From Deltaproteobacteria bacterium (GTDB lineage: Bacteria; Myxococcota_A; UBA9042; PHBI01): a stretch of DNA of 49,559 nucleotides. Every line of letters begins with the position of its first letter. Position 1 is the stretch's first letter. The notes beneath the pieces are model-generated. The model saw only the letters and a program-made list of their open reading frames with translations. It was not told where the DNA came from and did no database searches. Positions 33,001 to 42,800 of the stretch are shown piece after piece. The stretch covers positions 1 through 49,559 of the forward strand of contig WYBB01000100.1 in assembly GCA_011526585.1 (NCBI GenBank), given 5' to 3'. The translations under genes were made by a program, and so were the position numbers.

Positions 33001-36000
33001 TCACCTACGAGGTCTGCGACGCCGGTGGGCTCTGCGACGAGGCGGTCGTGCTCGTCACGGTGACGCCGGTCAACGATCCGCCGGTGGCCGGCGACGACTC
33101 GACCACCACGCCGGCGTCGACCCAGGTCGGCATCGTCGTGCTCGCCAACGACAGCGACGTCGACGGCGACCCGCTGACGGTCTCGCGCATCGTGCTGCCG
33201 CCGGGCTCGGGCACGGCGCGCGTCGAAAACGACGGCAGCATCACCTACACGCCGGGCGCGGCGACGACCGGCGTCGTGACCTTCACCTATGAGGTCTGCG
33301 ACGACGGCATGCTCTGCGACGTCGCCCAGGTCACCGTCAACGTCGGCGTCATCAACGCGCCGCCGAACGTGGTCGACGACTCCGTGACGACGCAGCTCGA
33401 CACGGCCGTGACCATCCCGGTGCTCGCCAATGACAGCGATCCCGACGGCGATCCGCTGACGCTCTCGCAGGTTGGTGCGCCGTCTTCGGGCACGGTGGTC
33501 AAGAACGCCGACGGCACGGTGAGCTACACGCCGGGCGCGGGTTTCGTCGGCCCCGCGACCTTCACCTACACCGCCTGTGACGACGCGGGGGCCTGCGAGA
33601 CGGCGCGCGTGACCGTGACCGTGCTGCCGGGCGCGAACCGGCCGCCGATCGCGACCGACGACATCGTGAGCACGCGCGTCAACATCGGCGTCAACCTCGA
33701 TCCGACCGACAACGACGTCGACCCCGATGGCGATCCGCTGGCGGTCGAGGCGATCGTGACGCAGCCCGCAAACGGCACGGCGACGCTCGAGAGCGACGGC
33801 AGCGTCACCTACACGCCGGCGCAGGGCTTCGTGGGGACCGACCGCTTCGAGGTCTCGGTCGCGGACGGGCAGGGCGGCTTCGACCAATCGACGGTCACGG
33901 TCGTCGTCGCGCCCGATGCCAATCTGCCGCCCGTGGCGGTCGACGACGCGTACACCGTGCCGGCGGACCGGCCGAGCGATCTGGACGTGATGGTCAACGA
34001 CAGCGACCCCAACGGCGACACGATCGTGATCGTCGACGTCGTGCAACCCCAGCATGGCACGGTCTCGATCATCGTCGAGAGCGTTGTCACGCGCCTCGTC
34101 TTCACGCCGGACCCCGGGGCCCATGGGACCGACTCGTTCACGTACACGATCAGCGACGGGCGCGGCGGTGAGGACCAGGCGACAGTGACCTTGACCTTCC
34201 CGGTGGACAACCTGCCGCCGATCGCCGTCGGCGAGAGCGTGGTCACGCCCGAGGACACCGGCGTCTTGATCATCGTGCTCGAGAACGACACCGATCCCGA
34301 CGGCGATCCGCTGACGGTGACCGGGATCGCGATCGAACCGCGCCATGGCACGGTCGTGCTCGACGCGGGCGGCGGTGTGCTCTACGTGCCCGACCCCGAC
34401 TACGTCGGTGACGACGTCTTCACCTACCGCGCGTGCGACGACCAGGGCGCGTGCGCGACAGCGGTCGTGTCGGTCAGGGTCACGCCGGTCAACGACGCGC
34501 CGCGCGCAAACGACGACTTCTATTCGGTGCCGGACGACGAGGCGACGGTCCTGCTGGTGACGCTCAACGACAGCGATCCCGAGCTCGACCCGCTCTCGGT
34601 CTCGCGCATCGTCTCGCAGCCACAGAGCGGCAACGCCTTCGCCAACCCCGACGGCACGGTGACCTATGAGTCGGACGGCACCAGCGGCACGGACAGCTTC
34701 GTCTACGAGGTGTGCGACGACAGCGGTCTGTGCGACACGGCGCGCGTCACCGTCTACGTCGGCAGCGACAACCGCGACCCGGTGGCCGAGGACGACGAGG
34801 CGGAGACCATCGCGGACGAGCCGGTGGCGATCGACGTGCTGGCCAACGACAGCGACCCCGACGGCGACGACCTGGAGATTCGGCAGGTCGAGGATCCGAT
34901 CCATGGCACGGCTGTCATCGAGAACGGCGAGGTCGTCTACACGCCGGACGAGGACTTCGTCGGCACCGAGATCTTCTTCTATACGGTGTGCGACACGCGC
35001 AACGCGTGCGCGACGGCGTTCGTGATCGTCGAGGTGCTGGCGGGCGGCAACACGCCGCCGACCGCGGTGGACGACACGATCTCGACGCCCGAGAACACGC
35101 CGATCACCTTCGACTCGACGGACAACGACATCGACTTCGACGGCGACACGCTGACCGTGATCGAGGTGAGCGACCCGCCGCACGGCACGGTGACGATCAA
35201 CCCCGACGGCACGCTGACCTACGTGCCGGACCTCGACTACGTCGGCGAGGACACCTTCACGGTGACGATCAGCGACGGCAACGGCGGGACCTCGACCCAG
35301 AACGTGCTGGTCGTGGTCACGCCGGCCGACAACCGTCCGCCCGACGCACGCGACGACAGCTACGACGCGCCCAGCGATGTCTCGACCTCCTTGCCGGTCC
35401 TGGACAACGACGTCGATCCGGACGGCGATCCGCTGACGATCGTCGACGTGGTCCAGCCGCAGCACGGCGTGGTCGCGATCAATGCCGATGGCACCCTCGA
35501 GCTGACCCCGGACCCGGGCTACATCGGGCCCGACCGCTTCAGCTACACGATTACCGACGGACGCGGCGGCTACGACACAGCCGTCGTCGACTTGATGATC
35601 GGCGATCGCGATCGCGACGGGCTCGGCGACGGACACGAGATCGGGGTGACCGGCACCGATCCCGACGACCCGGACAGCGACGACGACGGGCTGAAGGACG
35701 GCGAGGAGGTCGCGGGCGGTGGTGATCCGACGCGCTACGATCCGGGCGTCGACACCGATCCGCTCGACGCCGACACCGACGACGATGGGCTGTCTGATGG
35801 GACCGAGCTGCGCGGCGACGGGCCACTCACCGGGCTCGGCACCACCGACCCGCTGAACCCGGACACCGACGGCGACGGCGTCGGAGACGGCGTCGAGGTC
35901 GGAGTGACCGAGCCGGTGCCCGCCGGCACGACCGAAGGCAGCGGACGTCCGTTCGAGGGCACCAACACCGAGGTCTGGATCCCCGACGCCGATCCTGGCA

Positions 36001-36494
36001 CGACCACCGACCCGCTCGACGATGACTCCGACGATGACGGGCTCACCGATGGCAACGAGGACCTCAACGGCAACGGGGCCAAGGACGGGGAGATCGGCGG
36101 CACCGGCACGCCGGGCACGGGTGAGACCGACGCGGCCAACCCCGACACCGACGGCGACGGGATCCAGGACGGTACCGAGCTCGGGCTGACCGAGCCGCAG
36201 GGGACCGGTACGGATCTGGCGAAGTTCCAGCCGGATCTCGACCCGACCACGACGACCGATCCGCGCGACACCGACAGCGACGACGGCGGGGTGCCCGACG
36301 GCAGCGAGGACCTGAACTTCAACGGCTATCAGGATCCGGGCGAGATCGACCCGAACATGGGGGCCGACGACACGATCACCGACAGCGCGGCCTTCATCGC
36401 GGAGGGCGGCGGCTGCGCCGGGGCGCCGCTGGGCTGGGTCTTCGGGCTCTTCGGGCTCGGGCTGGTCGCGTGGCGGGGGCGGCGCCGCCGCTGA
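27003..36494 (+). CDS. Giant surface protein 1 (vWA, Cys-rich, cadherin-like repeats)
   Basis: A 3163-residue secreted protein, paralogous to the next gene. The signal peptide ends near NAAFA. Residues about 26-340 form a propeller-like region; about 345-390 is a dockerin-like segment (NENLLPDTCDLASG). A von Willebrand A domain (about 395-625) has the MIDAS sequence DVSGS. Further Ig-like domains run to about 1190. A Cys-rich region with units like DCQSGEICDEPNRVCVPC spans about 1187-1745, and 12 cadherin/VCBS-like repeats of about 93 residues span about 1743-2867. Calcium-binding-type D.DGDG repeats follow to about 3113. The tail is GGGC, a hydrophobic helix and RGRRRR, like a MYXO-CTERM sorting signal. 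Likely role: adhesion or surface structure. Confidence 0.9.
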   Translation: MLKIILLASSFVVLPLVLAPNAAFAQPAVGGFESLYSQSTDMQPAAGGTWSGNTSAVTVTNDGTVYWGPVDGTLESSSATVTRRPIRSRNAHGRVRTLHFTGEVRGLVVRNGYLYFASTLAFDAYQGTDAEDHISRLIPGQDASFFVNDLAGNGSDDLGGMAVVPPDWEGPSAFNLSEGQIVIAERDGNQRLYRVPTAGGSSSFLGNDAGSNSVFVGVAVSLTRVIAADTGNDRLALLNADGSWSTIPLSSNLGSDPRGITWDPGAGTATESFIVALANGQLRRITAPAGGGNWQNDSLGSNFSFNSGATQAVAVSPDGRLLAVAESDEVHVYARCAVASGTNCSGQTDRSDLCRVVKDGMADCNENLLPDTCDLASGVLHDFEDPPGPDECACDVPVEMVFLVDVSGSMDDEASVICERLSNLEGELATEGIDVNTIAYRLYEGGLPNADCSDSELPSDQTVEDTFGRPLPSGFGITGDQATYRSGCSASINSAGEDWARGISVVSARTNPGAPAWAEGAIRLIVPVSDEGPYCGSEVTSADTTAITNALAIASANDVIVSPILASGYHRDQDNIYGRNYRVEELAVDVALGTNGTVSRELSGPDMVEAIKGIVRDACRVSNTPPSMPAATRVTAVGQDPYDFDLQLNGYSDAQANGIGSVTNISVTGPAAATASFVNGSVLRLDPEQPGTPTPPGTPYVVTYTVCDDGAPSMCATPTTLTVFYNDPPNHAPQTITLLRSGSQTVTHTALFPNTGVFHGAATGGDADAFTSTGVSSSASGPFTNGSGTLAGAGGTCTVTGSDTSSVTFNAGTNLGTSICHVRTCEEVPPSDDRVCRVTTITATIVECLDSDDCTDGEVCDTTNDTCEPGPVANPDTLFVVEGATLNFNRSDLMQNDQNISNGSFTVTGAVSSGTLTGPNGAGAMGYTPPANPPATATFQYEVCSDIDPGECATATVTITINRRPTFQPILVWAAVGDTPVQIPLTGSYGDPDSHGLGTVGTFTFTSPAPNGSLSWSSPNITFQPSSPGLARDYVFTYQGCDNGTPAACSQGTVTVRYNDPPRLHGDIAETLVWSESKSIDFATQIFNDCNLVVGDDPNDTEDPDDCLISIQVSTSPDSGYGNSASANGVTLSLQTPTGPGSDTSNLTIQAGTTSGASIFHIRVCEEMPPGRVAVCTRVRLLLDVTACVNHEDCEDGMVCLVPDDAEVVGNTCVPCVDSHNPSPPGNPDTGCDATLPACDETGALSPDPTCVECIQDGDCQSGEICDEPNRVCVPCIDNLPVTSLPTPDEGCNANKPLCEESSGALDPTECVVCQPTPPSDDIDPGCSDGAPVCEINGVTGERRCVGCVAEIDCPGPAVCESSECVPCVDTALYPAIDRGCDTPAPICLLPPGSQGTEPTGLIGDECVVCRDDAGPAALDTGCTTLTPICDALRQGGEVCVECLVDADCAPTDEVCDETINVCVPCVNSATLTGIDDGCDAIDPICDDRGATDTETCEECLDTIPVGTDLGCTTLLPVCDEAAVGGHECVECTQDTDCPTGEACQLATNTCVTCVDDASFPDVDSGCVPVAPVCVDQGSIAGGGGVTIRTCVVCDDDEPLDTNTDEGCTEALPICNENVPGGRCDECNDSADCGPGQACDIDSGICVVCVDDRLAGNIDTGCNQDLPVCQLNDPGLIDDRCVECEDDKGPGLIDWGCDEELRFCDELAAGEPTCVECETDEDCDEGSLCSLDGRCVDPGTTDAVDDAYTTTEGTTLVISTVGAGLTGNDVLPPGSGFTVTLDAGTGPSAQQGTLTLNGDGTFTFVPAQGFAGTVTFGYTLTADVNGATDSAVVTITVNGAPRAQDDQVTTAEDTPVTFDPRSNDTDPNGGALTITRIVSGPTNGSATLSTTITYAPNPEYSGPDSLVYEVCDATGLCDTATVSITVTPVNDRPTAGDDIVETPEDTGVLVVVLANDVDFDSATLEVRRIVSGPAHGTAVIQPDDTVLYEPGDNFHGEDAFTYEVCDAGGLCDEAVVLVTVTPVNDPPVAGDDSTTTPASTQVGIVVLANDSDVDGDPLTVSRIVLPPGSGTARVENDGSITYTPGAATTGVVTFTYEVCDDGMLCDVAQVTVNVGVINAPPNVVDDSVTTQLDTAVTIPVLANDSDPDGDPLTLSQVGAPSSGTVVKNADGTVSYTPGAGFVGPATFTYTACDDAGACETARVTVTVLPGANRPPIATDDIVSTRVNIGVNLDPTDNDVDPDGDPLAVEAIVTQPANGTATLESDGSVTYTPAQGFVGTDRFEVSVADGQGGFDQSTVTVVVAPDANLPPVAVDDAYTVPADRPSDLDVMVNDSDPNGDTIVIVDVVQPQHGTVSIIVESVVTRLVFTPDPGAHGTDSFTYTISDGRGGEDQATVTLTFPVDNLPPIAVGESVVTPEDTGVLIIVLENDTDPDGDPLTVTGIAIEPRHGTVVLDAGGGVLYVPDPDYVGDDVFTYRACDDQGACATAVVSVRVTPVNDAPRANDDFYSVPDDEATVLLVTLNDSDPELDPLSVSRIVSQPQSGNAFANPDGTVTYESDGTSGTDSFVYEVCDDSGLCDTARVTVYVGSDNRDPVAEDDEAETIADEPVAIDVLANDSDPDGDDLEIRQVEDPIHGTAVIENGEVVYTPDEDFVGTEIFFYTVCDTRNACATAFVIVEVLAGGNTPPTAVDDTISTPENTPITFDSTDNDIDFDGDTLTVIEVSDPPHGTVTINPDGTLTYVPDLDYVGEDTFTVTISDGNGGTSTQNVLVVVTPADNRPPDARDDSYDAPSDVSTSLPVLDNDVDPDGDPLTIVDVVQPQHGVVAINADGTLELTPDPGYIGPDRFSYTITDGRGGYDTAVVDLMIGDRDRDGLGDGHEIGVTGTDPDDPDSDDDGLKDGEEVAGGGDPTRYDPGVDTDPLDADTDDDGLSDGTELRGDGPLTGLGTTDPLNPDTDGDGVGDGVEVGVTEPVPAGTTEGSGRPFEGTNTEVWIPDADPGTTTDPLDDDSDDDGLTDGNEDLNGNGAKDGEIGGTGTPGTGETDAANPDTDGDGIQDGTELGLTEPQGTGTDLAKFQPDLDPTTTTDPRDTDSDDGGVPDGSEDLNFNGYQDPGEIDPNMGADDTITDSAAFIAEGGGCAGAPLGWVFGLFGLGLVAWRGRRRR
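32227..35600 (+). repeat. Twelve cadherin/VCBS-like repeats in giant protein 1
   Basis: Twelve coding repeats of about 280 bp, each starting with a pattern like DD....PEDT and a NDSDPDGDPLTV segment and ending in a strand before the next unit. They correspond one to one, in the same order, with twelve units in giant gene 2. Divergence between units is high at the DNA level. Confidence 0.8.
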
Positions 36495-36578
36495 GGCGGG
36501 CGCCTGCCACACGCTGGAGGTCGGCCTGGTCGACCCGCGGCTCAAGTCTGCGGTTGATGCGGCGCGCGCGGGAATATC

Positions 36579-36592
36579 TTGCGTGAACGCAA
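36579..36592. promoter_or_regulatory. Palindrome upstream of the giant gene 2 promoter
   Basis: Perfect TTGCGT-GA-ACGCAA. It ends 8 bp before the putative -35 box, a common position for a regulator binding site. Confidence 0.4.
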
Positions 36593-36600
36593 AAAATCGT

Positions 36601-36628
36601 TTGTCCCCCGGGTGGAACCTCGTAGAAT
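36601..36628 (+). promoter_or_regulatory. Putative promoter of giant gene 2
   Basis: TTGTCC (36601-36606), a 16-bp spacer and TAGAAT (36623-36628). It implies a leader of about 250 nt. The 389-bp gap between the giant genes (36495-36883) otherwise holds only the two palindromes listed here and no convincing gene. Confidence 0.35.
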
Positions 36629-36662
36629 ACATATCGTCCTGGAGGTGCTGCGGGGGTTCCGT

Positions 36663-36680
36663 CACGTCGCGTGCGACGTG
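36663..36680. promoter_or_regulatory. 18-bp palindrome in the giant gene 2 leader
   Basis: Perfect CACGTCGC-GT-GCGACGTG in the predicted leader, about 35 bp after the putative -10 box. Either an operator or the stem of a small RNA hairpin. Confidence 0.4.
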
Positions 36681-36883
36681 CTGAACCCTTGCTGTGCCCT
36701 CTCAGGGTCCTCGGTCCTCGAGCGACCCCACTCAGCCTCCCTTCATCCAAATCTCAGCGACCCCACGTGCGACCTGCCATGGGGTCGCGAGCCCCACGCT
36801 CGCTCGTCCGGTTCTCTGCGGTCCCGGCATGGCGATGCGTACCCCTCTGTCCGCCGCGCCGGCAGCCCCAACGGGGAACGATC

Positions 36884-39800
36884 ATGTCGAAACGAAGCCT
36901 CCTCCTGGCGCTCATCCTCATCCCGGGCCCCGCGTTCGCGCAAACGGTCACCGGTTTCGAGACCCTCTTCTCCCAATCGACGGACATGCAGCCGGCTTCG
37001 GGTGGAACGTGGAGCGGCAACACCTCGGCGGTGACCGTCACCGACGATGGCACGGTCTACTGGGGGCCGGTCGACGGGACGCTCGAGGGCTCTACCTCGA
37101 CCGTGACGCGCCGCCCGATCCGCAGCCGCAACGCCCATGGCCGCGTCAAGACCCTGCACTTCACGGGCGAGGTGCGCGGCCTCCTCGTACGGGACGGCTA
37201 CCTCTACTTCGCCTCGACCCTCGCCTTCGAAGCCTATCAGGGCACCGACGCGGCCGACCACATCTCCCGCCTCATCCCGGGTCAGGACGCGTCGTTCTTC
37301 GTCAACGACTTTGTCGGCGGAGGCTCGGACGACCTCGGCGGCATGGCCGTCGTGCCTGCCAACTGGAGCGGCCCGTCCGGATTCAACCTCTCCGCGGGCC
37401 AGATCGTCGTCAGCGAGCGCGATAGCAATCAACGGCTCTATCGGGTGCCGACCGCAGGCGGCAGCTCGGTCTTCCTCGGCAACGACGCCGGGAGCAGCTC
37501 CGTGTTCGTCGCCGTCGCCGTGTCCCCGACGCGGGTCATCGCGGCCGACACCGGCAACGACCGACTGGCGCTCCTCAACGCGAACGGGACCTGGTCCACC
37601 ATCTCGCTTAGCACCAACCTCGGCTCGGACCCGCGCGGCATCACCTGGGATTCCGGCTCGGGCACGGCCACCGAGAGCTTCATCGTCGCGCTCGCCAATG
37701 GCCAGCTCCGTCGCGTCACGGCCCCCGCGGGGAGCGGCTCCTGGTCCAACACCCAGATCGCCTCGGGCTTCAGCTTCAACTCCGCGGCTACTCAGGCGGT
37801 CGCGGTGTCGCCCGACGGCCGCCTGCTGGCGGTCGCCGAGACGAACGAGGTGCACGTCTACGCCCGCTGCGCGCTCACCACCGGGACCAACTGCAGCGGC
37901 CAGGGCGATCGCTCCGATCTCTGCCGCGTCGTCAAGGACGGCGAGGATGACTGCAACGAGAACCTCCTGCCCGACACGTGCGACCTCGCAAGCGGCGTGC
38001 TTCACGACTTCGAGGACCCGCCCGGTCCCGACGAGTGCGCCTGCGGCGTGCCGGTCGAGATGGTCTTTCTCCTCGACGTCTCGGGCTCCATGGACGACGA
38101 GGCGTCCGTCATCTGTGAGCGCCTCTCCAACCTGGAAGGCGAGCTCGCCACCGAGGGAATCGACGTCAATACGATCGCCTACCGCCTCTACCAGGGCGGC
38201 CTTGGCGGCGCGGACTGTAGCGCCAGCGAGCTCCCGAGCGACCAGACCGTCGAGGATACGTTCGGAAGACCGCTCGACCCCCAGTTCGGACTCACGGGAG
38301 ATCAGGCGACTTTCCGCTCCGGCTGCTCCGCAAGCATCAACTCCGCCGGTGAAGACTGGGGTCGCGGGATCTCGGTGGTCGCTGCGCGCACCAACGCCGG
38401 CGCTCCCGCATGGCCCGACGGCGCCATTCGCCTGATCGTGCCGGTCTCCGACGAAGGACCCTTCTGTGGATCGGAGGTCACTGCGGCGGACGACACCTCG
38501 ATAGAGAACGCCATAGCGATCGCCAGCGCTTACGACGTCATCGTCTCGCCCATCCTCGCGTCCGGCTATCACCGCGATCAGGATAACGTCTATGGTCGCA
38601 ACTATCGCGTCGAGGAGCTGGCGGTCGACGTCGCGCTCGGCACCAACGGCACCGTCTCGCGTGAGCTCTCGGGGCCGGACATGGTCGACGCGATCAAGGA
38701 CATCGTGCTCGACGCCTGCCGCGTCTCGAACACGCCGCCCAGCATGCCTTCGGCGACACGCATCACCGCCGTAGGTCAGGATCCCTACGACTTCGACCTG
38801 CTGCTCAACGGCTACTCAGACGCTCAAGCTCACAGCATCGGCGCGGTCACCGACATCTCGGTGAGCGGGCCAGCCGCCGCGACCGCCTCTCTCGTCAACG
38901 GCAGCGTCGTGCGCCTGGACCCGATGCAGCCCGACATCCCGACGCCGTCCGACGACCCGTACGTCGTGACCTACACCGTGTGCGACGACGGCGCGCCGAG
39001 CATGTGCGCGCCGCCTACGACCCTGACCGTCTACTACAACGACCCACCCGACGCTGCGGCGCAGGGGATCACCCTGGTGCGCAACGGAAGCGAGGCCGTC
39101 ACGCACAGTGTCTTGTTCCCCGACACCGGGGTCTTCCACGGTGCGGCGACCAGCGGCGATGCCGACGCGTTCACGGCGACCGGGGTCTCGTCGTCGGCCT
39201 CCGGGGCGTTCGGCAACAGCTCGGGGATATTGGCCGACGCGGGCGGGACCTGCACCGTCACCGGCAGCGACACCTCCAACGTCACCTTCACCGCCGGCCC
39301 CGGCGTCGGCACATCGATCTGCTACGTCAGGACGTGTGAAGAGGTCCCGCCGGGCGACGACCGCGTCTGTCGAACGACGACCATCACCGCGACGATCCTC
39401 GAATGCCTCACTGACGAACACTGTCCGGGGGAGGCGTGCGACACCTCGACCAACACCTGTGTGCCGTGCCGCGACACGGCTGGTCCTGGTGGCGACGACG
39501 AGGGCTGCGAGGACTCCACCCCCGACAACACGTGCAAGGTGGACGGGTCGAACGCGAACGACAACACCTGCGTGGACTGCCTGGTGACCGCGGACTGCGA
39601 GGCCGACCCCGGTGACGTGTGCAACACGGCGAACAACACCTGCGTGCCGTGCAACGACTCGGGAGACGGGGCGCAGGACGAGGGCTGCGAGAGCGCGATC
39701 CTGAACGCCTGCATCAACGGCGGGACCGAGCAGGGCACCTGCGTCGATTGTACCGTGGACGCCGACTGCCAGAACAACGAGGCCTGCACGAACAACGTCT

Positions 39801-42800
39801 GCGTGCCGTGTCTGGACACGGCGGGGCCGGGTGGTGACGACAACGGCTGCGAGCTCTCCACCCCTGACAACACCTGCAAGGTGGACGGCTCGAACCCGGA
39901 CAACAACACCTGCGTGGACTGCCTGGTGACGGCAGACTGCGAGGCGGTGCCGGGCGACGTGTGCAACACGGCGAGCAACGAGTGTGTGCCGTGCAACGAC
40001 TCGGGCGACGGCGCGCAGGACGAGGGCTGCGAGAGCACGACCCTCAACGCGTGCCTCAACGGCGGGACCGAGCAGGGCACGTGTGTGGACTGCACGGTCG
40101 ACGCCGACTGCCAGAACAACGAGGCGTGCACGAACAACACCTGCGTGCCGTGCCTGGACACCGCAGGTCCGGGCGGGGACGACAACGGCTGCGAGCTCTC
40201 CACCCCCGACAACACCTGCAAGGTGGACGGCTCGAACCCGGACAACAACACCTGCGTGGACTGCCTGGTGACGGCGGACTGCGAGGCGGTCCCGGGTGAC
40301 GTGTGCAACACCGCCAACAACACCTGCGTGCCGTGCAACGACTCGGGCGACGGAGCGCAAGACGACGGCTGCGAGGACACGACGCTCAACGCGTGTCTCA
40401 ACGGTGGGACCGAGCAGGGCACCTGCGTCGACTGCACGGTGGACGCCGACTGCGGCAACAACGAGGCGTGCACGAACAACACGTGCGTGCCGTGCCTGGA
40501 TACGGCGGGGCCGGGTGGTGACGACAACGGCTGCGAGCTCTCCACCCCTGACAACACCTGCAAGGTGGACGGCTCGAACCCGGACAACAACACCTGCGTG
40601 GACTGTTTGGTGACGGCGGACTGCGAGGCGGTGCCCGGCGACGTGTGCAACACTGGCAACAACACCTGCGTGCCGTGTAACGACTCGGGCGACGGGGCGC
40701 AGGACGAGGGCTGCGAGAGCACGACCCTCAACGCGTGCCTCAACGGCGGCACCGAGCAGGGCACGTGTGTCGACTGCACGGTGGACGCCGACTGCGGCGG
40801 CAACGAGGCCTGCACGAACAACACCTGCGTGCCCTGTCTCGACACGGCGGGGCCGGGCGGCGACGACAACGGCTGCGAGCTGCTGGTCGACGACAACACC
40901 TGCAAGGTCGACGGCTCGAACCCGGACAACAACACCTGCGTCGACTGCCTGGTGACGGCGGACTGCGAGGCGGTGCCGGGCGACGTGTGCAACACCGGCA
41001 ACAACACCTGCGTGCCGTGCAACGACTCCGGCGACGGGGTCCAGGACGAGGGCTGCGAAGACCAGACGGACAATGCCTGCCTCAACGGTGGCACCGAGCA
41101 GGGCACTTGCGTCGACTGCACGGTGGACGCCGACTGCGGCGGCAACGAGGCGTGCACGAACAACACCTGCGTGCCGTGCCTGGACACGGCGGGCCCGGGC
41201 GGGGACGACAACGGCTGCGAGCTCCTGGAAGACGACAACACCTGCAAGGTCGACGGCTCGAACCCGGACAACAACACCTGCGTCGACTGCCTGGTGACGG
41301 CGGACTGCGAGGCGGTGGCCGGCGACGTCTGCAACACCGCGAACAACACCTGCGTGCCGTGCAATGACTCCGGTGACGGCGCTCAGGACGACGGCTGCGA
41401 CGATCAGGTCATCAACGCGTGCGACAACGGCGGCACCGAGGAGGCGACCTGCGTCGACTGCCTCGTGACCGCCGACTGCAGCACCGCCGGCGACGTCTGC
41501 GACGTGCCGAACCGGGAGTGCGTGCCCTGCCTCGACGACAGGAGCGACGGCGGGCTCGACACCGGCTGCGCCGGCGCGCAGGAGGCGACGCTCAACGCGT
41601 GTCTCACCACCGGCCAGCCCGACGACGACGGCGCGACCTGCGTCGACTGCACCCTGGACAACGACTGCGCTGCCGGCGACGTCTGCCTGGGTGACGGCAA
41701 CGTCTGCGTGCCGTGCATCGACGACCAGCCGGGAGGCGCGCGTGACCACGGCTGCGACGCGCCGAACGACCCGCCGCTGTGCAACGACGAGGGCCAGACC
41801 CCGGTCTGCGTGGCGTGCGAGGACAGCAATCTCCAGGCGACGCCGACGCCGGACGACGGGTGCTCGGCGGTGGTGCCGGCGTGCGATCTCGCGGCGGCCG
41901 GCGGACCGACCTGCGTGGAGTGCCTCGAGGACGGGCACTGCGGTAGCGGCGAGGTCTGCGACACCCTGCAGCAGGTCTGCGTGCCGTGCCTCGACACCGC
42001 GGCCGGCGCGGCCCAGGACAATGGCTGCGTCTCGCAGGAGCCGATCTGCAACGAGGCGCTCGAGCCCAACGAGTGCGTCTCGTGCGTCGACGACAGCGAC
42101 CCGTCCGGCCCGGTGCCCGACACCGGCTGCTCGAGCGATCTGCCGGCCTGCGACGACTCGGCGGTGACCACGACCGAATGCGTCGAGTGCCTGCAGGACG
42201 CCGACTGCATCGCCGGCGAGGTCTGCGACGAGCCGAACCGCGTGTGCGTGCCGTGCGTCGACAACCTGCCGGTGACCGCGCTGCCGACGCCCGACGACGG
42301 CTGTACCGGAAACGAGCCGCTCTGCGAGCTGAGCTCGGGCCCGAGCGACCCGACCGAGTGCGTCGTGTGCCAGCAGACCCCGCCGACCGACGACATCGAC
42401 CCCGGCTGCGCGAGCGGGGCGCCGGACTGCGAGATCAACCCCAGCACCGGCGTGCGGCGCTGCGTCGGCTGCCTGACCGATGCCGACTGTCCGGCCGAGC
42501 AGGTCTGCCACGAGAGCGAGTGCGTGCCCTGCGTCGACACGGCGCGCTATCCGACGACCGACCGCGGCTGCGGCGGCGCCGAGCTGATCTGTCTCCTGCC
42601 TCCCGGCGCGACCGGGACCGAGCCGACGGGCCTCGTCGGCGAGGAGTGCGTCGCCTGCCGCGACGACGCCGGGCCGGGCCAGCAGGACACCGGCTGCACG
42701 ACGACGACGCCGGTCTGCGACGCGACCCGCCAGACGGGCGAGGTCTGCGTCGAGTGCATCCAGGACGCCGACTGCGCCGCGCAAGGCGAGGTCTGCGACG

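Noticed and set aside
36570..36582. Sigma-54 promoter before giant gene 2
   Set aside because: GG and GC are 9 bp apart instead of 10, and the -24 block does not match.
39470..41531. CRISPR-like array
   Set aside because: The units are 342 bp, contiguous, in frame and without spacers. They are coding repeats.
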